From: Lachnospiraceae bacterium
GTDB lineage: Bacteria; Bacillota; Clostridia; Lachnospirales; Lachnospiraceae
Direction of reading: 5' to 3'
DNA length: 37,547 bases
Assembly (NCBI GenBank): GCA_022799355.1
Contig: JAAWOG010000033.1
Location: 1-37,547 of the forward strand
Shown: piece by piece, positions 1 to 5,373 of the stretch
Numbering within the stretch: position 1 is the first letter of the stretch
Layout: each line of letters starts with the position of its first letter
Translations under genes and position numbers: made by a program
Notes under the pieces: generated by a model
Database searches by the model: none
Seen by the model: only the letters and a program-made list of their open reading frames with translations
What the model was told of the DNA's origin: nothing

Positions 1-13
1 CAGACCGGGGCGG

Positions 14-118
14 CTATTTCTGTGTCTTATGATTATCCTTGCTTCCGATGGCATATCCGAGACCAAATGCTGTCAGCACGAGGCTGATCACTGCTATCAA
101 TCCTTCAATCGTCAACAT
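14..118 (-). CDS. 34-residue holin-like toxin (type I toxin-antitoxin style)
   Basis: A short ORF translating to a 34-residue peptide that begins MLTIEGLIAVISLVLTAFGL: a hydrophobic membrane helix (about residues 5-25) followed by a short charged tail ending KDNHKTQK. This architecture matches the putative holin-like toxins common in Firmicutes, which act at the membrane and in studied cases are silenced by an antisense RNA. Here a strong AGGAGG lies 8-9 bases before the ATG. A promoter at 226-254 would give a leader of about 100 nt with two hairpins, a layout usual for type I toxins. The gene sits downstream of the ancestral guaA terminator in the same orientation. No antisense promoter was identified, so the toxin role is inferred from architecture only. 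Confidence 0.6.
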   Translation of the reverse strand: MLTIEGLIAVISLVLTAFGLGYAIGSKDNHKTQK

Positions 119-165
119 CCACTCAGCCCTCCTTTCCCAGATTCCCTTTCAGGTTTCTATGTAAA

Positions 166-215
166 CGGAGGGTACAGTCCCTCCGGAGAGGGCTAACCGC
201 CTACCATCCTGGTAG
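166..215 (-). other. Hairpin-rich 5' leader of the small toxin gene
   Basis: Two perfect inverted repeats lie in the predicted untranslated leader: 201-206 with 210-215 (6 bp, 3-nt loop) and 166-172 with 179-185 (7 bp, 6-nt loop). Long structured leaders of this kind control translation and antisense pairing in type I toxin mRNAs. That role here is inferred. Confidence 0.5.
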
Positions 216-225
216 TCCCAAAGAG

Positions 226-254
226 ATGTTACCACATTTCGACAGGGATTTCAA
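226..254 (-). promoter_or_regulatory. Promoter for the 34-residue toxin gene
   Basis: On the minus strand a -35 TTGAAA (249-254) and a -10 TAACAT (226-231) are separated by exactly 17 bp, with a TG one base before the -10. The predicted start is near 219, about 100 nt upstream of the ATG at 118. Confidence 0.6.
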
Positions 255-329
255 CTGCATCCATTTTGGAGTAGGAAAAGTAGCTGGCTCTATTTTCAAC
301 ATCATATTAACATCACAGAGATATAAAAA

Positions 330-366
330 GGACTGGAAAATCCTTATTTTATCAGGTTTCCAGTCC
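330..366 (-). terminator. Ancestral guaA terminator, displaced by the island
   Basis: A perfect 10-bp inverted repeat (330-339 with 357-366, 17-nt loop) is followed on the minus strand by TTTTTATAT. It lies about 10 nt beyond the displaced ancestral guaA stop codon (376-378), so before the insertion it was almost certainly the guaA terminator. Confidence 0.8.
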
Positions 367-379
367 AAATGTCCCCTAT

Positions 380-393
380 TCGAACTCAATCGT
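380..393. repeat. Attachment-site core, distal copy (displaced guaA 3' end)
   Basis: TCGAACTCAATCGT is an exact 14-bp direct repeat of 7017-7030. Read on the minus strand, 393-376 gives ACGATTGAGTTCGAATAG, i.e. T-I-E-F-E-stop, the natural C-terminus of GuaA in the correct frame. This is therefore the original guaA tail, cut off by site-specific integration. Confidence 0.9.
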
Positions 394-413
394 ATTTTTT
401 TAAATTTTTCCCT

Positions 414-429
414 GTATTTATGCGGCTTT
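414..429 (+). repeat. Subterminal inverted repeat, left copy
   Basis: GTATTTATGCGGCTTT is the exact reverse complement of 6978-6993. The two copies lie about 20 bp inside their respective attachment cores, as expected for recombinase or accessory-factor binding sites at the element ends. Confidence 0.7.
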
Positions 430-447
430 TTGGCTTTTATATGGTTG

Positions 448-470
448 CAACCCCATTTTTTAACCCCAAA
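448..470 (+). repeat. Candidate integrase arm-type sites, left end
   Basis: AACCCCA occurs at 449-455 and 463-469. The same motif occurs twice at the other end of the element (6938-6944 and 6944-6950), in the same orientation. Arm-type binding sites for a tyrosine integrase are a reasonable inference from position and repetition. Confidence 0.4.
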
Positions 471-482
471 AAGCGAAATCCC

Positions 483-830
483 CTACCAGTCTTTTACCAT
501 GTCTAAAATAGACTCCTTACTCTTTGCTTTAGGAAGTAAAGAGGGGTTATATCTTTCACAAAATGCCCTTTTAATCAATATAAAATTTATTCTTTCTTTT
601 CCATTCTTATCCGCTTTTACATTGTCTTTAACAACTTGCTTAAACCATGCTTTATCCTTTGGAGCATATTCCAATATATAATTTATCATATCTTCTTTTG
701 TAATTGACTTAAAATCTACATTGTCACATTCCTTATTTAGTTTTTCATGTGGAATAATCTGTTTACTTGTTTCCTCTTTCTTAATATCTTCTTCCTTTAT
801 CGGTTCTTCTTTCTTTGCTTTTGTTGCCAT
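483..830 (-). CDS. Hypothetical 115-residue protein of the guaA island
   Basis: I do not recognise this family. The first 45 residues are very rich in Lys and Glu and probably disordered. The rest (about 46-115) looks like a compact alpha-helical domain with FKSITKEDMINYILEYAP near its start and a conserved-looking Trp/Lys-rich end. No signal peptide or membrane segment is visible. The RBS sequence AAAGAGAGGTATA is shared exactly with the regulator gene upstream (18-bp identical block, same spacing to the ATG), so the two genes probably form one leftward unit and are translated alike. It is the last gene before the distal end of the element. A basic, small helical protein here could be a DNA-binding accessory such as an excisionase, but nothing in the sequence proves that. 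Confidence 0.75.
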   Translation of the reverse strand: MATKAKKEEPIKEEDIKKEETSKQIIPHEKLNKECDNVDFKSITKEDMINYILEYAPKDKAWFKQVVKDNVKADKNGKERINFILIKRAFCERYNPSLLPKAKSKESILDMVKDW

Positions 831-835
831 AAATA

Positions 836-853
836 TATACCTCTCTTTCTATT
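836..853 (-). repeat. 18-bp duplicated translation-initiation block (copy 1)
   Basis: TATACCTCTCTTTCTATT here is identical to 1120-1137. Each copy sits 5 bp upstream of a minus-strand start codon (830 and 1114) and contains the ribosome binding site. A 13-bp part, AAAGAGAGGTATA, also precedes the recombinase gene at 2151-2163 on the plus strand. Confidence 0.8.
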
Positions 854-910
854 GTTTTCTATTGCTATATAATACATTATCATAAATTAAAAATAATTTC
901 AACTACTTTT

Positions 911-1114
911 CTATTCGTCCTTTATAAATTCTATAATATCGCATATATCACAATCAAGAATATTACATAATGTGTTTAGAATACTTACTTTTACATTCTC
1001 ATTCCGCTTTAGTCGTGTAATTTGCGCTGGACTTATGCCATATTCATTTATCAACTTGTATTGTGAAATGTTTTTCTCTCTCATTACTGCCCATAGCTTA
1101 TCAAATACAATCAT
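911..1114 (-). CDS. XRE/Cro-type HTH repressor
   Basis: A 67-residue protein that is essentially one helix-turn-helix domain: KNISQYKLINEYGISPAQIT contains helices 2-3, followed by RLKRNENVKVSILNTLCNILDCDICDIIEF, the usual ending of single-domain Cro/CI-like regulators (HTH_26/XRE type). Such proteins control lysogeny-like decisions of integrated elements. It is transcribed away from the membrane-protein gene at 1227. The 112-bp gap holds two operator-like palindromes overlapping both candidate promoters, so it probably represses itself and the rightward genes. It may share its transcript with the gene at 483-830. The fold assignment is strong; the role is inferred. Confidence 0.85.
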   Translation of the reverse strand: MIVFDKLWAVMREKNISQYKLINEYGISPAQITRLKRNENVKVSILNTLCNILDCDICDIIEFIKDE

Positions 1115-1119
1115 TTTAT

Positions 1120-1137
1120 TATACCTCTCTTTCTATT
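1120..1137 (-). repeat. 18-bp duplicated translation-initiation block (copy 2)
   Basis: Exact copy of 836-853, at the same distance from the start codon of the HTH regulator gene. Confidence 0.8.
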
Positions 1138-1143
1138 TCCTAC

Positions 1144-1193
1144 TTGAATAATAACCGCTAATGGTATATACTTGAATTACCGCTAGCGGTTAT
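1144..1193. promoter_or_regulatory. Divergent promoters with palindromic operators
   Basis: Rightward promoter: TTGAAT (1144-1149), 17 bp, TATACT (1167-1172). Leftward promoter: weak TTCAAG, 17 bp, TATTAT (1148-1153 on the plus strand). A perfect 12-bp palindrome ACCGCTAGCGGT lies at 1179-1190, and a related half-palindrome ACCGCTAATGGT at 1154-1165. ATAACCGCTA (1151-1160) and TAGCGGTTAT (1184-1193) are exact inverted copies. The HTH protein encoded at 911-1114 is the natural candidate to bind them. Confidence 0.7.
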
Positions 1194-1226
1194 GAATATC
1201 AAAAAAGGATAGAGAGGTAAAAAGGA

Positions 1227-1826
1227 ATGAAAAAAAAGTTATTAAAAATTTTAGGTATTGCGGCAATAGCTTTTATTATGGCTTGTTTAGTACTTGTATT
1301 ATTTTTATACTTGCTAGATAAGGATAGCAAAGAGTATGTAAAACAATTAGAAGAAAGTAGCAACACTATAGAAAATCATTATTTTGTTGATGGAAAAGAA
1401 CTAACAGAAGATGAGTACAAAGAGTATTTAGAGGAAATGGAAAAACAAGAGGAAGAATTAACAGAAGATAAAAAGGCGGCAATATATACTATTCAGCAAT
1501 TAAGAGATAGCTTAAAAAATCCGCATAGCATGAAAATATATTCTATTTTTTATAAATATAATACTACTAATAACTGGTATCTCTTTAAAATTGAGTATTC
1601 AGCGGAAAATCAAATAGGCGGTACAGTAGAAGATACTCTTTATTATCAATTTGATACTGATATATATTCAGATGATAGCGAAAAAGCATTATCCGCTAGA
1701 ATGTTTGGATGTAAAGAAATAGACTGGAATAGTTATGGTAAAGATTATAATGGAGATGAAACAGAGATAGAAGTAGATATAATTTTAAATAATATTGATA
1801 CTGATATACTAGAGGAAAAACAATAG
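1227..1826 (+). CDS. Membrane-anchored protein of unknown function
   Basis: A 199-residue protein. Residues 1-6 are basic (MKKKLLK), 8-31 form one strong hydrophobic segment (ILGIAAIAFIMACLVLVLFL), and about 33-85 are a Glu/Lys-rich, coiled-coil-like stretch. A C-terminal globular domain (about 85-199) contains AIYTIQQLRDSLKNPHSMKI and LFKIEYSAENQIGGT. The phrase LKNPHSMKIYSI resembles small extracellular domains found in clostridial lipoproteins and membrane proteins of unknown role. It is probably displayed outside the cell on one anchor. It is the first gene rightward from the operator region and ends at a clear terminator, so it is a single-gene unit under the element repressor. A surface-exclusion, immunity or signalling role is possible but unproven. 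Confidence 0.8.
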   Translation: MKKKLLKILGIAAIAFIMACLVLVLFLYLLDKDSKEYVKQLEESSNTIENHYFVDGKELTEDEYKEYLEEMEKQEEELTEDKKAAIYTIQQLRDSLKNPHSMKIYSIFYKYNTTNNWYLFKIEYSAENQIGGTVEDTLYYQFDTDIYSDDSEKALSARMFGCKEIDWNSYGKDYNGDETEIEVDIILNNIDTDILEEKQ

Positions 1827-1925
1827 TTTTCATTTAATAAAATATATTTTCCTTTATAAATAACTATAAAGAAGCATATAAAAAGAAATAACTTAATATT
1901 ATCCGATAAGAAATTAATAGAAAAG

Positions 1926-1957
1926 AAAAGGCTATCTATAAAAGGATAGTCTTTTTT
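1926..1957 (+). terminator. Terminator after the membrane-protein gene
   Basis: An 11-bp stem with one G-T pair (1926-1936 with 1945-1955, 8-nt loop) is followed by a T-run ending TTTTTT. The remaining DNA up to 2168 holds TTTTACA/TGTAAAA inverted pairs (2015-2021 and 2042-2048) and the recombinase promoter. Confidence 0.8.
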
Positions 1958-2073
1958 ATTGCTTTTGGTATCTGATAGCAGATAATAGCAAGGTAAAAAC
2001 AGAGTATACTTGAATTTTACAAACGGAAACCACTCAATAAATGTAAAATCAAACTCAATTTTCGATTTATTTT

Positions 2074-2114
2074 ACAAAGTGTAAATAAAGTATTTGACTT
2101 TATTTTTACTTTAT
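2074..2114. promoter_or_regulatory. 41-bp imperfect dyad over the recombinase promoter
   Basis: Arms 2074-2091 and 2097-2114 match at 15 of 18 positions with a 5-bp centre; the inner 9 bp (AAATAAAGT and ACTTTATTT) are perfect. A second perfect palindrome TTTACA-AAG-TGTAAA lies at 2071-2085. The dyad covers the -35 and spacer of the promoter, so it is a likely operator or a binding site of the recombinase itself. Confidence 0.6.
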
Positions 2115-2122
2115 GATATTAT
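2094..2122 (+). promoter_or_regulatory. Promoter for the serine recombinase gene
   Basis: TTGACT (2094-2099), 17 bp, TATTAT (2117-2122), with TG one base before the -10. The start codon lies at 2168 after AAAGAGAGGTATA. Confidence 0.75.
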
Positions 2123-2167
2123 ATATACATAAGAAATCAATAGAAAATATAAAGAGAGGTATATAAA

Positions 2168-2737
2168 ATGAAAATAGCCTATGTGAGAGTATCAACAGTA
2201 GAACAAAATGAACAAAGACAAGTAGTAGCTTTAGAAAAGCATTGTATAGAAAAATGGTATATAGAGAAAGTAAGCGGAAAAGATACTAATAGACCAAAAT
2301 TAAAAGAAATGTTAGATTTTGCTAGAGAGGGAGATACAATCTATATACATGATTTTAGTAGGCTTGCAAGAAGTACAAAAGATTTACTTGATATAGTAGA
2401 ACAATTAAATAATAAAGGTATTCATTTAGTAAGCAATAAAGAGAATATAGACAGCAGTACACCAACAGGAAAGTTAATGCTTACTATGATAGGAGCAATA
2501 GCAGAATTTGAAAGACAAAACTTGTTAGAGCGTCAAAAAGAGGGAATAGCAATAGCAAAGGAACAAGGCAAGTTTAAAGGCGGTCAAGTAAAAAAGATTG
2601 ATGATACTCTTTTTAATAGCCTGTTAGAGCAATACAATACAAGAGCAATCACTAAAAAAGAGTTTGCGGAAAAGCTGAAAATCAGCAGACCGACACTTGA
2701 CAAACTATTAAAGGACAGAGCGGAACAGGCGGTATAA
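2168..2737 (+). CDS. Small serine recombinase (resolvase/invertase family)
   Basis: A 189-residue protein of standard length for the resolvase/DNA-invertase family, which cuts and rejoins DNA through a serine-DNA intermediate. The N-terminus MKIAYVRVSTVEQNEQRQ holds the catalytic Ser (residue 9) with its conserved Arg neighbours. The Arg-rich active-site segment IHDFSRLARSTKDLL follows at about 60-75, and the long dimer helix TMIGAIAEFERQNLLERQKEGI at about 97-118. The C-terminus is a small HTH (ITKKEFAEKLKISRPTLDKL). It could resolve multimers of a replicating excised form or invert a segment. The dyad at 2074-2114 just upstream is a candidate site. A 47-residue gene follows and a strong terminator closes the unit. 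Confidence 0.93.
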   Translation: MKIAYVRVSTVEQNEQRQVVALEKHCIEKWYIEKVSGKDTNRPKLKEMLDFAREGDTIYIHDFSRLARSTKDLLDIVEQLNNKGIHLVSNKENIDSSTPTGKLMLTMIGAIAEFERQNLLERQKEGIAIAKEQGKFKGGQVKKIDDTLFNSLLEQYNTRAITKKEFAEKLKISRPTLDKLLKDRAEQAV

Positions 2738-2771
2738 AGCCGCCTAACCGCAAAAAGGGAGTGATTTTAAT

Positions 2772-2915
2772 ATGCTGAATATGAATATAGATAACAATAC
2801 AGATAGCTTGCCTTTTCTCTTGTATATGCAAGAGCAAGAGCAAAAAGAGAAAGAAGCGGATAGCGGAAACGAAAAAAACAAATTACCATTTGGAGAGGGA
2901 GCAGACCACCACTAG
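2772..2915 (+). CDS. 47-residue acidic small protein
   Basis: A complete short ORF beginning MLNMNIDNNTDSLPFLLYMQ, followed by a Glu/Lys/Gln-rich stretch and ending LPFGEGADHH. A good RBS (AAGGGAGTGA) precedes the ATG, and the gene lies 34 bp after the recombinase gene and before a strong terminator, so co-translation with the recombinase is likely. No membrane segment or known domain is visible. The repeated LPF motif at both ends (SLPFLL and KLPFGE) is the only noticeable feature. Function unknown. Confidence 0.6.
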   Translation: MLNMNIDNNTDSLPFLLYMQEQEQKEKEADSGNEKNKLPFGEGADHH

Positions 2916-2969
2916 CCCACAGTCGAGATTGAAAGAATATTTATCCTAGATTATACCCCCCACTACCCT

Positions 2970-3012
2970 AGAAAGAGATTGCTATATATTGTCAATCTCT
3001 TTCTTATTTTTT
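2970..3012 (+). terminator. Strong terminator of the recombinase unit
   Basis: A perfect 12-bp stem (2970-2981 with 2993-3004, 11-nt loop) is followed by TATTTTTT. A further 7-bp inverted pair ATCCTAG/CTAGGAT (2943-2949 and 3022-3028) brackets it, followed by TTTTTT. Confidence 0.88.
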
Positions 3013-3120
3013 CCTATTCTGCTAGGATTTTTTGGACATTTTAGGAAAACTGCTAATAGCTGATTTTTATATATCCATGAAAGAAATTAAGACAACCAAT
3101 GAAAGGATATATAAAACGCT

Positions 3121-3678
3121 ATGAAACAGATAGGAACACCATATAAAGACTATTATTATTTTGATAATCTGAAAGTATATAATAGTTTAACAAAAAAGTA
3201 TTTAAGAATGAATAACAATATGTTTACACTTGTAAACGAAGAAGATAAACGAGTAAAAGCAACGCTTAAAGAATTGTATTATAAAGTAAATAACAAGGTA
3301 TATTGTGTTGATAAAATACCAAACTTACAAGGTGAACAATGGAAAGAAATAGAAAACAGTAGCGGCAACTATTTCATTTCTAATATGGGAAGAATAAAGA
3401 GTTATAAGGGATATAATGCTAAAATATTATCAATACCTACCCAAAGAGGATATAAAAGGGTAAGTATGGATTTTGGCACAGGAAAAACAAATTATTTAGT
3501 ACATAAGTTAGTAGCACAATATTTTCTCCCTCTGCCGAATAAACCTTTTTGCGAGATACACCACAAAGATTTTAATAGCTTGAATAATAAAGCGGATAAT
3601 CTTATATATGTAACAAAAGAAGAACATAAGGAAATACATAAAAAGCATGATAAGGAGATAAGCGGAAATGAGCAATAA
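3121..3678 (+). CDS. HNH endonuclease with NUMOD4 domain
   Basis: A 185-residue protein typical of phage and mobile-element HNH nucleases. From about residue 75, QWKEIENSSGNYFISNMGRI is a NUMOD4 motif (W-x-x-I ... Y-x-I-S-x-x-G-R-I), which binds DNA. The C-terminal half carries the HNH_3 core VHKLVAQYFLP ... CEIHHKDFNSLNN ... NLIYVTKEEH, with the His-His pair and the Asn residues expected for the metal-binding beta-beta-alpha fold. The first 65 residues hold a further NUMOD-like segment. Such proteins act as homing endonucleases or nicking enzymes, or bias inheritance of the DNA that carries them. It starts after the terminator at 2970-3012 and overlaps the next gene by 11 bp, so the two are translationally coupled. 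No intron is seen around it. Confidence 0.88.
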   Translation: MKQIGTPYKDYYYFDNLKVYNSLTKKYLRMNNNMFTLVNEEDKRVKATLKELYYKVNNKVYCVDKIPNLQGEQWKEIENSSGNYFISNMGRIKSYKGYNAKILSIPTQRGYKRVSMDFGTGKTNYLVHKLVAQYFLPLPNKPFCEIHHKDFNSLNNKADNLIYVTKEEHKEIHKKHDKEISGNEQ

Positions 3679-4420
3679 AGAGCAACATAGAGTACTACCA
3701 CTAGAAACAAATGATAACAATATATTACAAGATAAATCTATAGATTTACAAATATATGAATTATTCCAAATAAAAAGCTATATCACTAAAGACAAAATAA
3801 GATTTTGCTATAAAAAAGGTTTAACACAACAAAGTTTATATAATGAGTATAAAAAAAGCTATGATAATGATAACAAAAAATGTATAAGTTTCAATACATT
3901 TAGAAAGTATTTAAAAGCCCTTTTTGATAAAGGCATGATATTAGATGGAGAAGTGCTAGACATTAGCGGAAAAGAGAAAATAAAAGCATATATTTTGCCA
4001 CAGGACTATAAAACATTTCAATTTGTCCCTTTAGAAACCATGCGATTTTTAGCAAATACAACTAATAAGAATGTTATAAATATATATGGTTATTTGCTAA
4101 ACAAGAGCAAATATAGAGAAAATTATACATTCACTCTAAAAGAATTAGTTGTAAATGCTTTAGGATATAATGCGGAAACAAGTGGAATAGAGCAAAAAGC
4201 AAAGGATTGTTTATCATTATTGAAAATGATAGGATTGATAGAATATTCTGAAATACATGAATTAAATAATGATAACAAACCAGTACCAAAGAAAAAACTA
4301 ATAAGAGTAAATACAGAGTATAAAGAAACAACTGATAAAAAGCAAGCAGATAGCATATCTATAAATATTCAACAAAATATAATATCTAAAGAAGAATATG
4401 AAAAACTATGGTTTAATTAG
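3668..4420 (+). CDS. Winged-helix Rep/replisome-organiser-like protein
   Basis: A 250-residue protein with two apparent winged-helix segments: about 26-92 (IYELFQIKSYITKDKIRFCY ... ISFNTFRKYLKALFDKGMIL) and about 110-180 (NKNVINIYGYLLNKSKYREN ... FTLKELVVNALGYN ... CLSLLKMIGLIEYSEI). Tandem winged helices of this pattern occur in plasmid initiators of the RepA_N/RepB type and in phage replication-initiation proteins. A replication role for an excised circular form fits the element, which otherwise lacks a replication gene. It overlaps the HNH gene by 11 bp, with AGGAGA about 10 bases upstream of its ATG. No ATPase or nuclease motif is visible, so it would recruit host replisome parts. A plain transcription regulator is the main alternative. 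Confidence 0.6.
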   Translation: MSNKEQHRVLPLETNDNNILQDKSIDLQIYELFQIKSYITKDKIRFCYKKGLTQQSLYNEYKKSYDNDNKKCISFNTFRKYLKALFDKGMILDGEVLDISGKEKIKAYILPQDYKTFQFVPLETMRFLANTTNKNVINIYGYLLNKSKYRENYTFTLKELVVNALGYNAETSGIEQKAKDCLSLLKMIGLIEYSEIHELNNDNKPVPKKKLIRVNTEYKETTDKKQADSISINIQQNIISKEEYEKLWFN

Positions 4421-4427
4421 TTTATAT

Positions 4428-4523
4428 AATATGATTTAGTATGATACATATATGATTTAGATATAAGGTATATTTTTGTTAGAAGTAGAGGTATAAAATT
4501 ATTAAATGTAAAGGTATAAAGTT
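4428..4523 (+). repeat. AT-rich short direct repeats before the 130-residue gene
   Basis: The 149-bp gap between two genes is almost pure A+T and holds ATATGATTTAG twice (around 4430 and 4450) and AGGTATAAA-x-TT twice (4489-4500 and 4512-4523, 23-bp period). Possible iterons of a replication origin or regulator sites; no firm promoter is seen. Confidence 0.35.
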
Positions 4524-4569
4524 GTAAAAAATAATATAATCAAATTTCAAATAATAGGAGCGTGAAAGC

Positions 4570-4962
4570 ATGACACCAATAGAAAGATATAAAATACAAA
4601 AGGGAATGAGAGATAAATATACATTTATCACAAGCACAAATGATATATATAATAATTTTGTATCAGCACATAGAGATTTAAGTTATCCATTAAGAAAAGA
4701 AGTAAAGAGAGATAGATATATATTAAACTCACAAGGACTACAAAAGGATATAGAAAAAGTAGTTGATGAAGCATTAGAGAAAGCGGCTATCCCTTTAATA
4801 GATTTAGTATCTACAGAAATAGCGAATGAAGCATATAGCAAACTGGAAGATATTCACAATGGAATAAGGCATACTTCAAAGATAAATAGTTTAGGTAGTA
4901 TGTTGGGGAAAATATTAGGAAAAAGCATTGTAGAGGGAGTGACAGGGCTATTAAAAGATTAA
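4570..4962 (+). CDS. Hypothetical 130-residue island protein
   Basis: I do not recognise the family. The protein starts MTPIERYKIQKGMRDKYTFI. It has a basic central part (LRKEVKRDRYILNSQGLQKD), a predicted helical stretch ILVDEALEKAA-like at about 62-90, and a C-terminal segment SLGSMLGKILGKSIVEGVTG that is amphipathic and could contact membrane. There is no signal peptide. An AGGAG lies about 10 bases before the ATG. It follows the Rep-like gene by 149 bp and ends exactly at a hairpin terminator. Partition, copy control or replication accessory are all conceivable from position; none is supported by motif. Confidence 0.7.
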   Translation: MTPIERYKIQKGMRDKYTFITSTNDIYNNFVSAHRDLSYPLRKEVKRDRYILNSQGLQKDIEKVVDEALEKAAIPLIDLVSTEIANEAYSKLEDIHNGIRHTSKINSLGSMLGKILGKSIVEGVTGLLKD

Positions 4963-5037
4963 GCGGTTATGGCGGTATATGCTATCACAGATACAGCCAC
5001 AGCCGCCTATACCCCTCTAACCGCTTTATTTGCCCTT
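4961..5037 (+). terminator. Long hairpin terminator after the 130-residue gene
   Basis: Outer perfect 9-bp stem AAGCGGTTA (4961-4969) with TAACCGCTT (5018-5026) and inner GGCGG (4971-4975) with CCGCC (5003-5007), followed by TTTATTT. It overlaps the stop codon of the preceding gene. Confidence 0.6.
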
Positions 5038-5051
5038 TAGAGCGTTTCTTT

Positions 5052-5238
5052 TGCTTTTGTGGTACAGAATACTACAAAAGCACTTAAATCCCTATATAAG
5101 CATTTCAGCGGCTTATGGGGCTATTGTCAGTTCATGGTGGAACAAGTCGCGCCTGCTGCCACCAGCAGCCTAAAGAAAGCCGCTTATATCCTCTCTGCCG
5201 CTGAAAGCCCCTAGAAGCCCCATAGAGGGCTTTTATTG
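5052..5238. ncRNA. Candidate structured RNA or origin region
   Basis: A non-coding stretch that is distinctly GC-richer than the rest of the element. Structures: a 13-bp hairpin with one G-T pair (5052-5064 with 5070-5082, 5-nt loop); a perfect 10-bp long-range stem TTTCAGCGGC (5103-5112) with GCCGCTGAAA (5197-5206); a competing 9-bp stem TATGGGGCT (5114-5122) with AGCCCCATA (5216-5224); an inner 6-bp hairpin CTGCTG/CAGCAG (5153-5168); and a terminator-like hairpin AAGCCC/GGGCTT (5215-5220 and 5227-5232) followed by TTTTATT. Mutually exclusive stems next to a terminator suggest a regulatory RNA, but a replication or transfer origin would also show such folds. No convincing promoter was found. 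Confidence 0.45.
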
Positions 5239-5272
5239 CTTTTGTGACAAACATTACCCTTGACCGCTTAAA

Positions 5273-5330
5273 ATCCCCTATATGAGCCTTATAGAGCATT
5301 TATAGGCACACATAGGGGATAATAGTTTTT
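5273..5330 (+). other. Imperfect 16-bp hairpin upstream of the integrase end
   Basis: ATCCCCTATATGAGCC (5273-5288) pairs with GGCACACATAGGGGAT (5305-5320) at 14 of 16 positions, with T-rich DNA (AGTTTTT) following. It could be a terminator for a transcript from the preceding structured region, or part of an origin. Confidence 0.5.
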
Positions 5331-5341
5331 AATTATTTCTT

Positions 5342-5373
5342 TAAAAGACGATACCGAAAAACGCCGTTATCGT
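5342..5373 (-). terminator. Integrase terminator
   Basis: A 9-bp stem with one mismatch (5348-5356 with 5365-5373) abuts the integrase stop codon and is followed on the minus strand by CTTTTAA. T-rich DNA on the other side may make it bidirectional. Confidence 0.6.

Noticed and set aside
226-681. 151-codon plus-strand ORF across the island junction
   Set aside because: It crosses the att core and the old terminator, overlaps the real minus-strand gene at 483-830, and has no RBS.
3099-3120. Alternative upstream ATG for the HNH gene
   Set aside because: It is 22 bases from the chosen ATG and therefore in a different reading frame.
5131-5160. GGTGGAAC followed shortly by CGCG resembles a T-box antiterminator motif
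   Set aside because: A 4-nt insertion breaks the consensus, no aminoacyl-tRNA or amino-acid gene follows, and no specifier stem is apparent.
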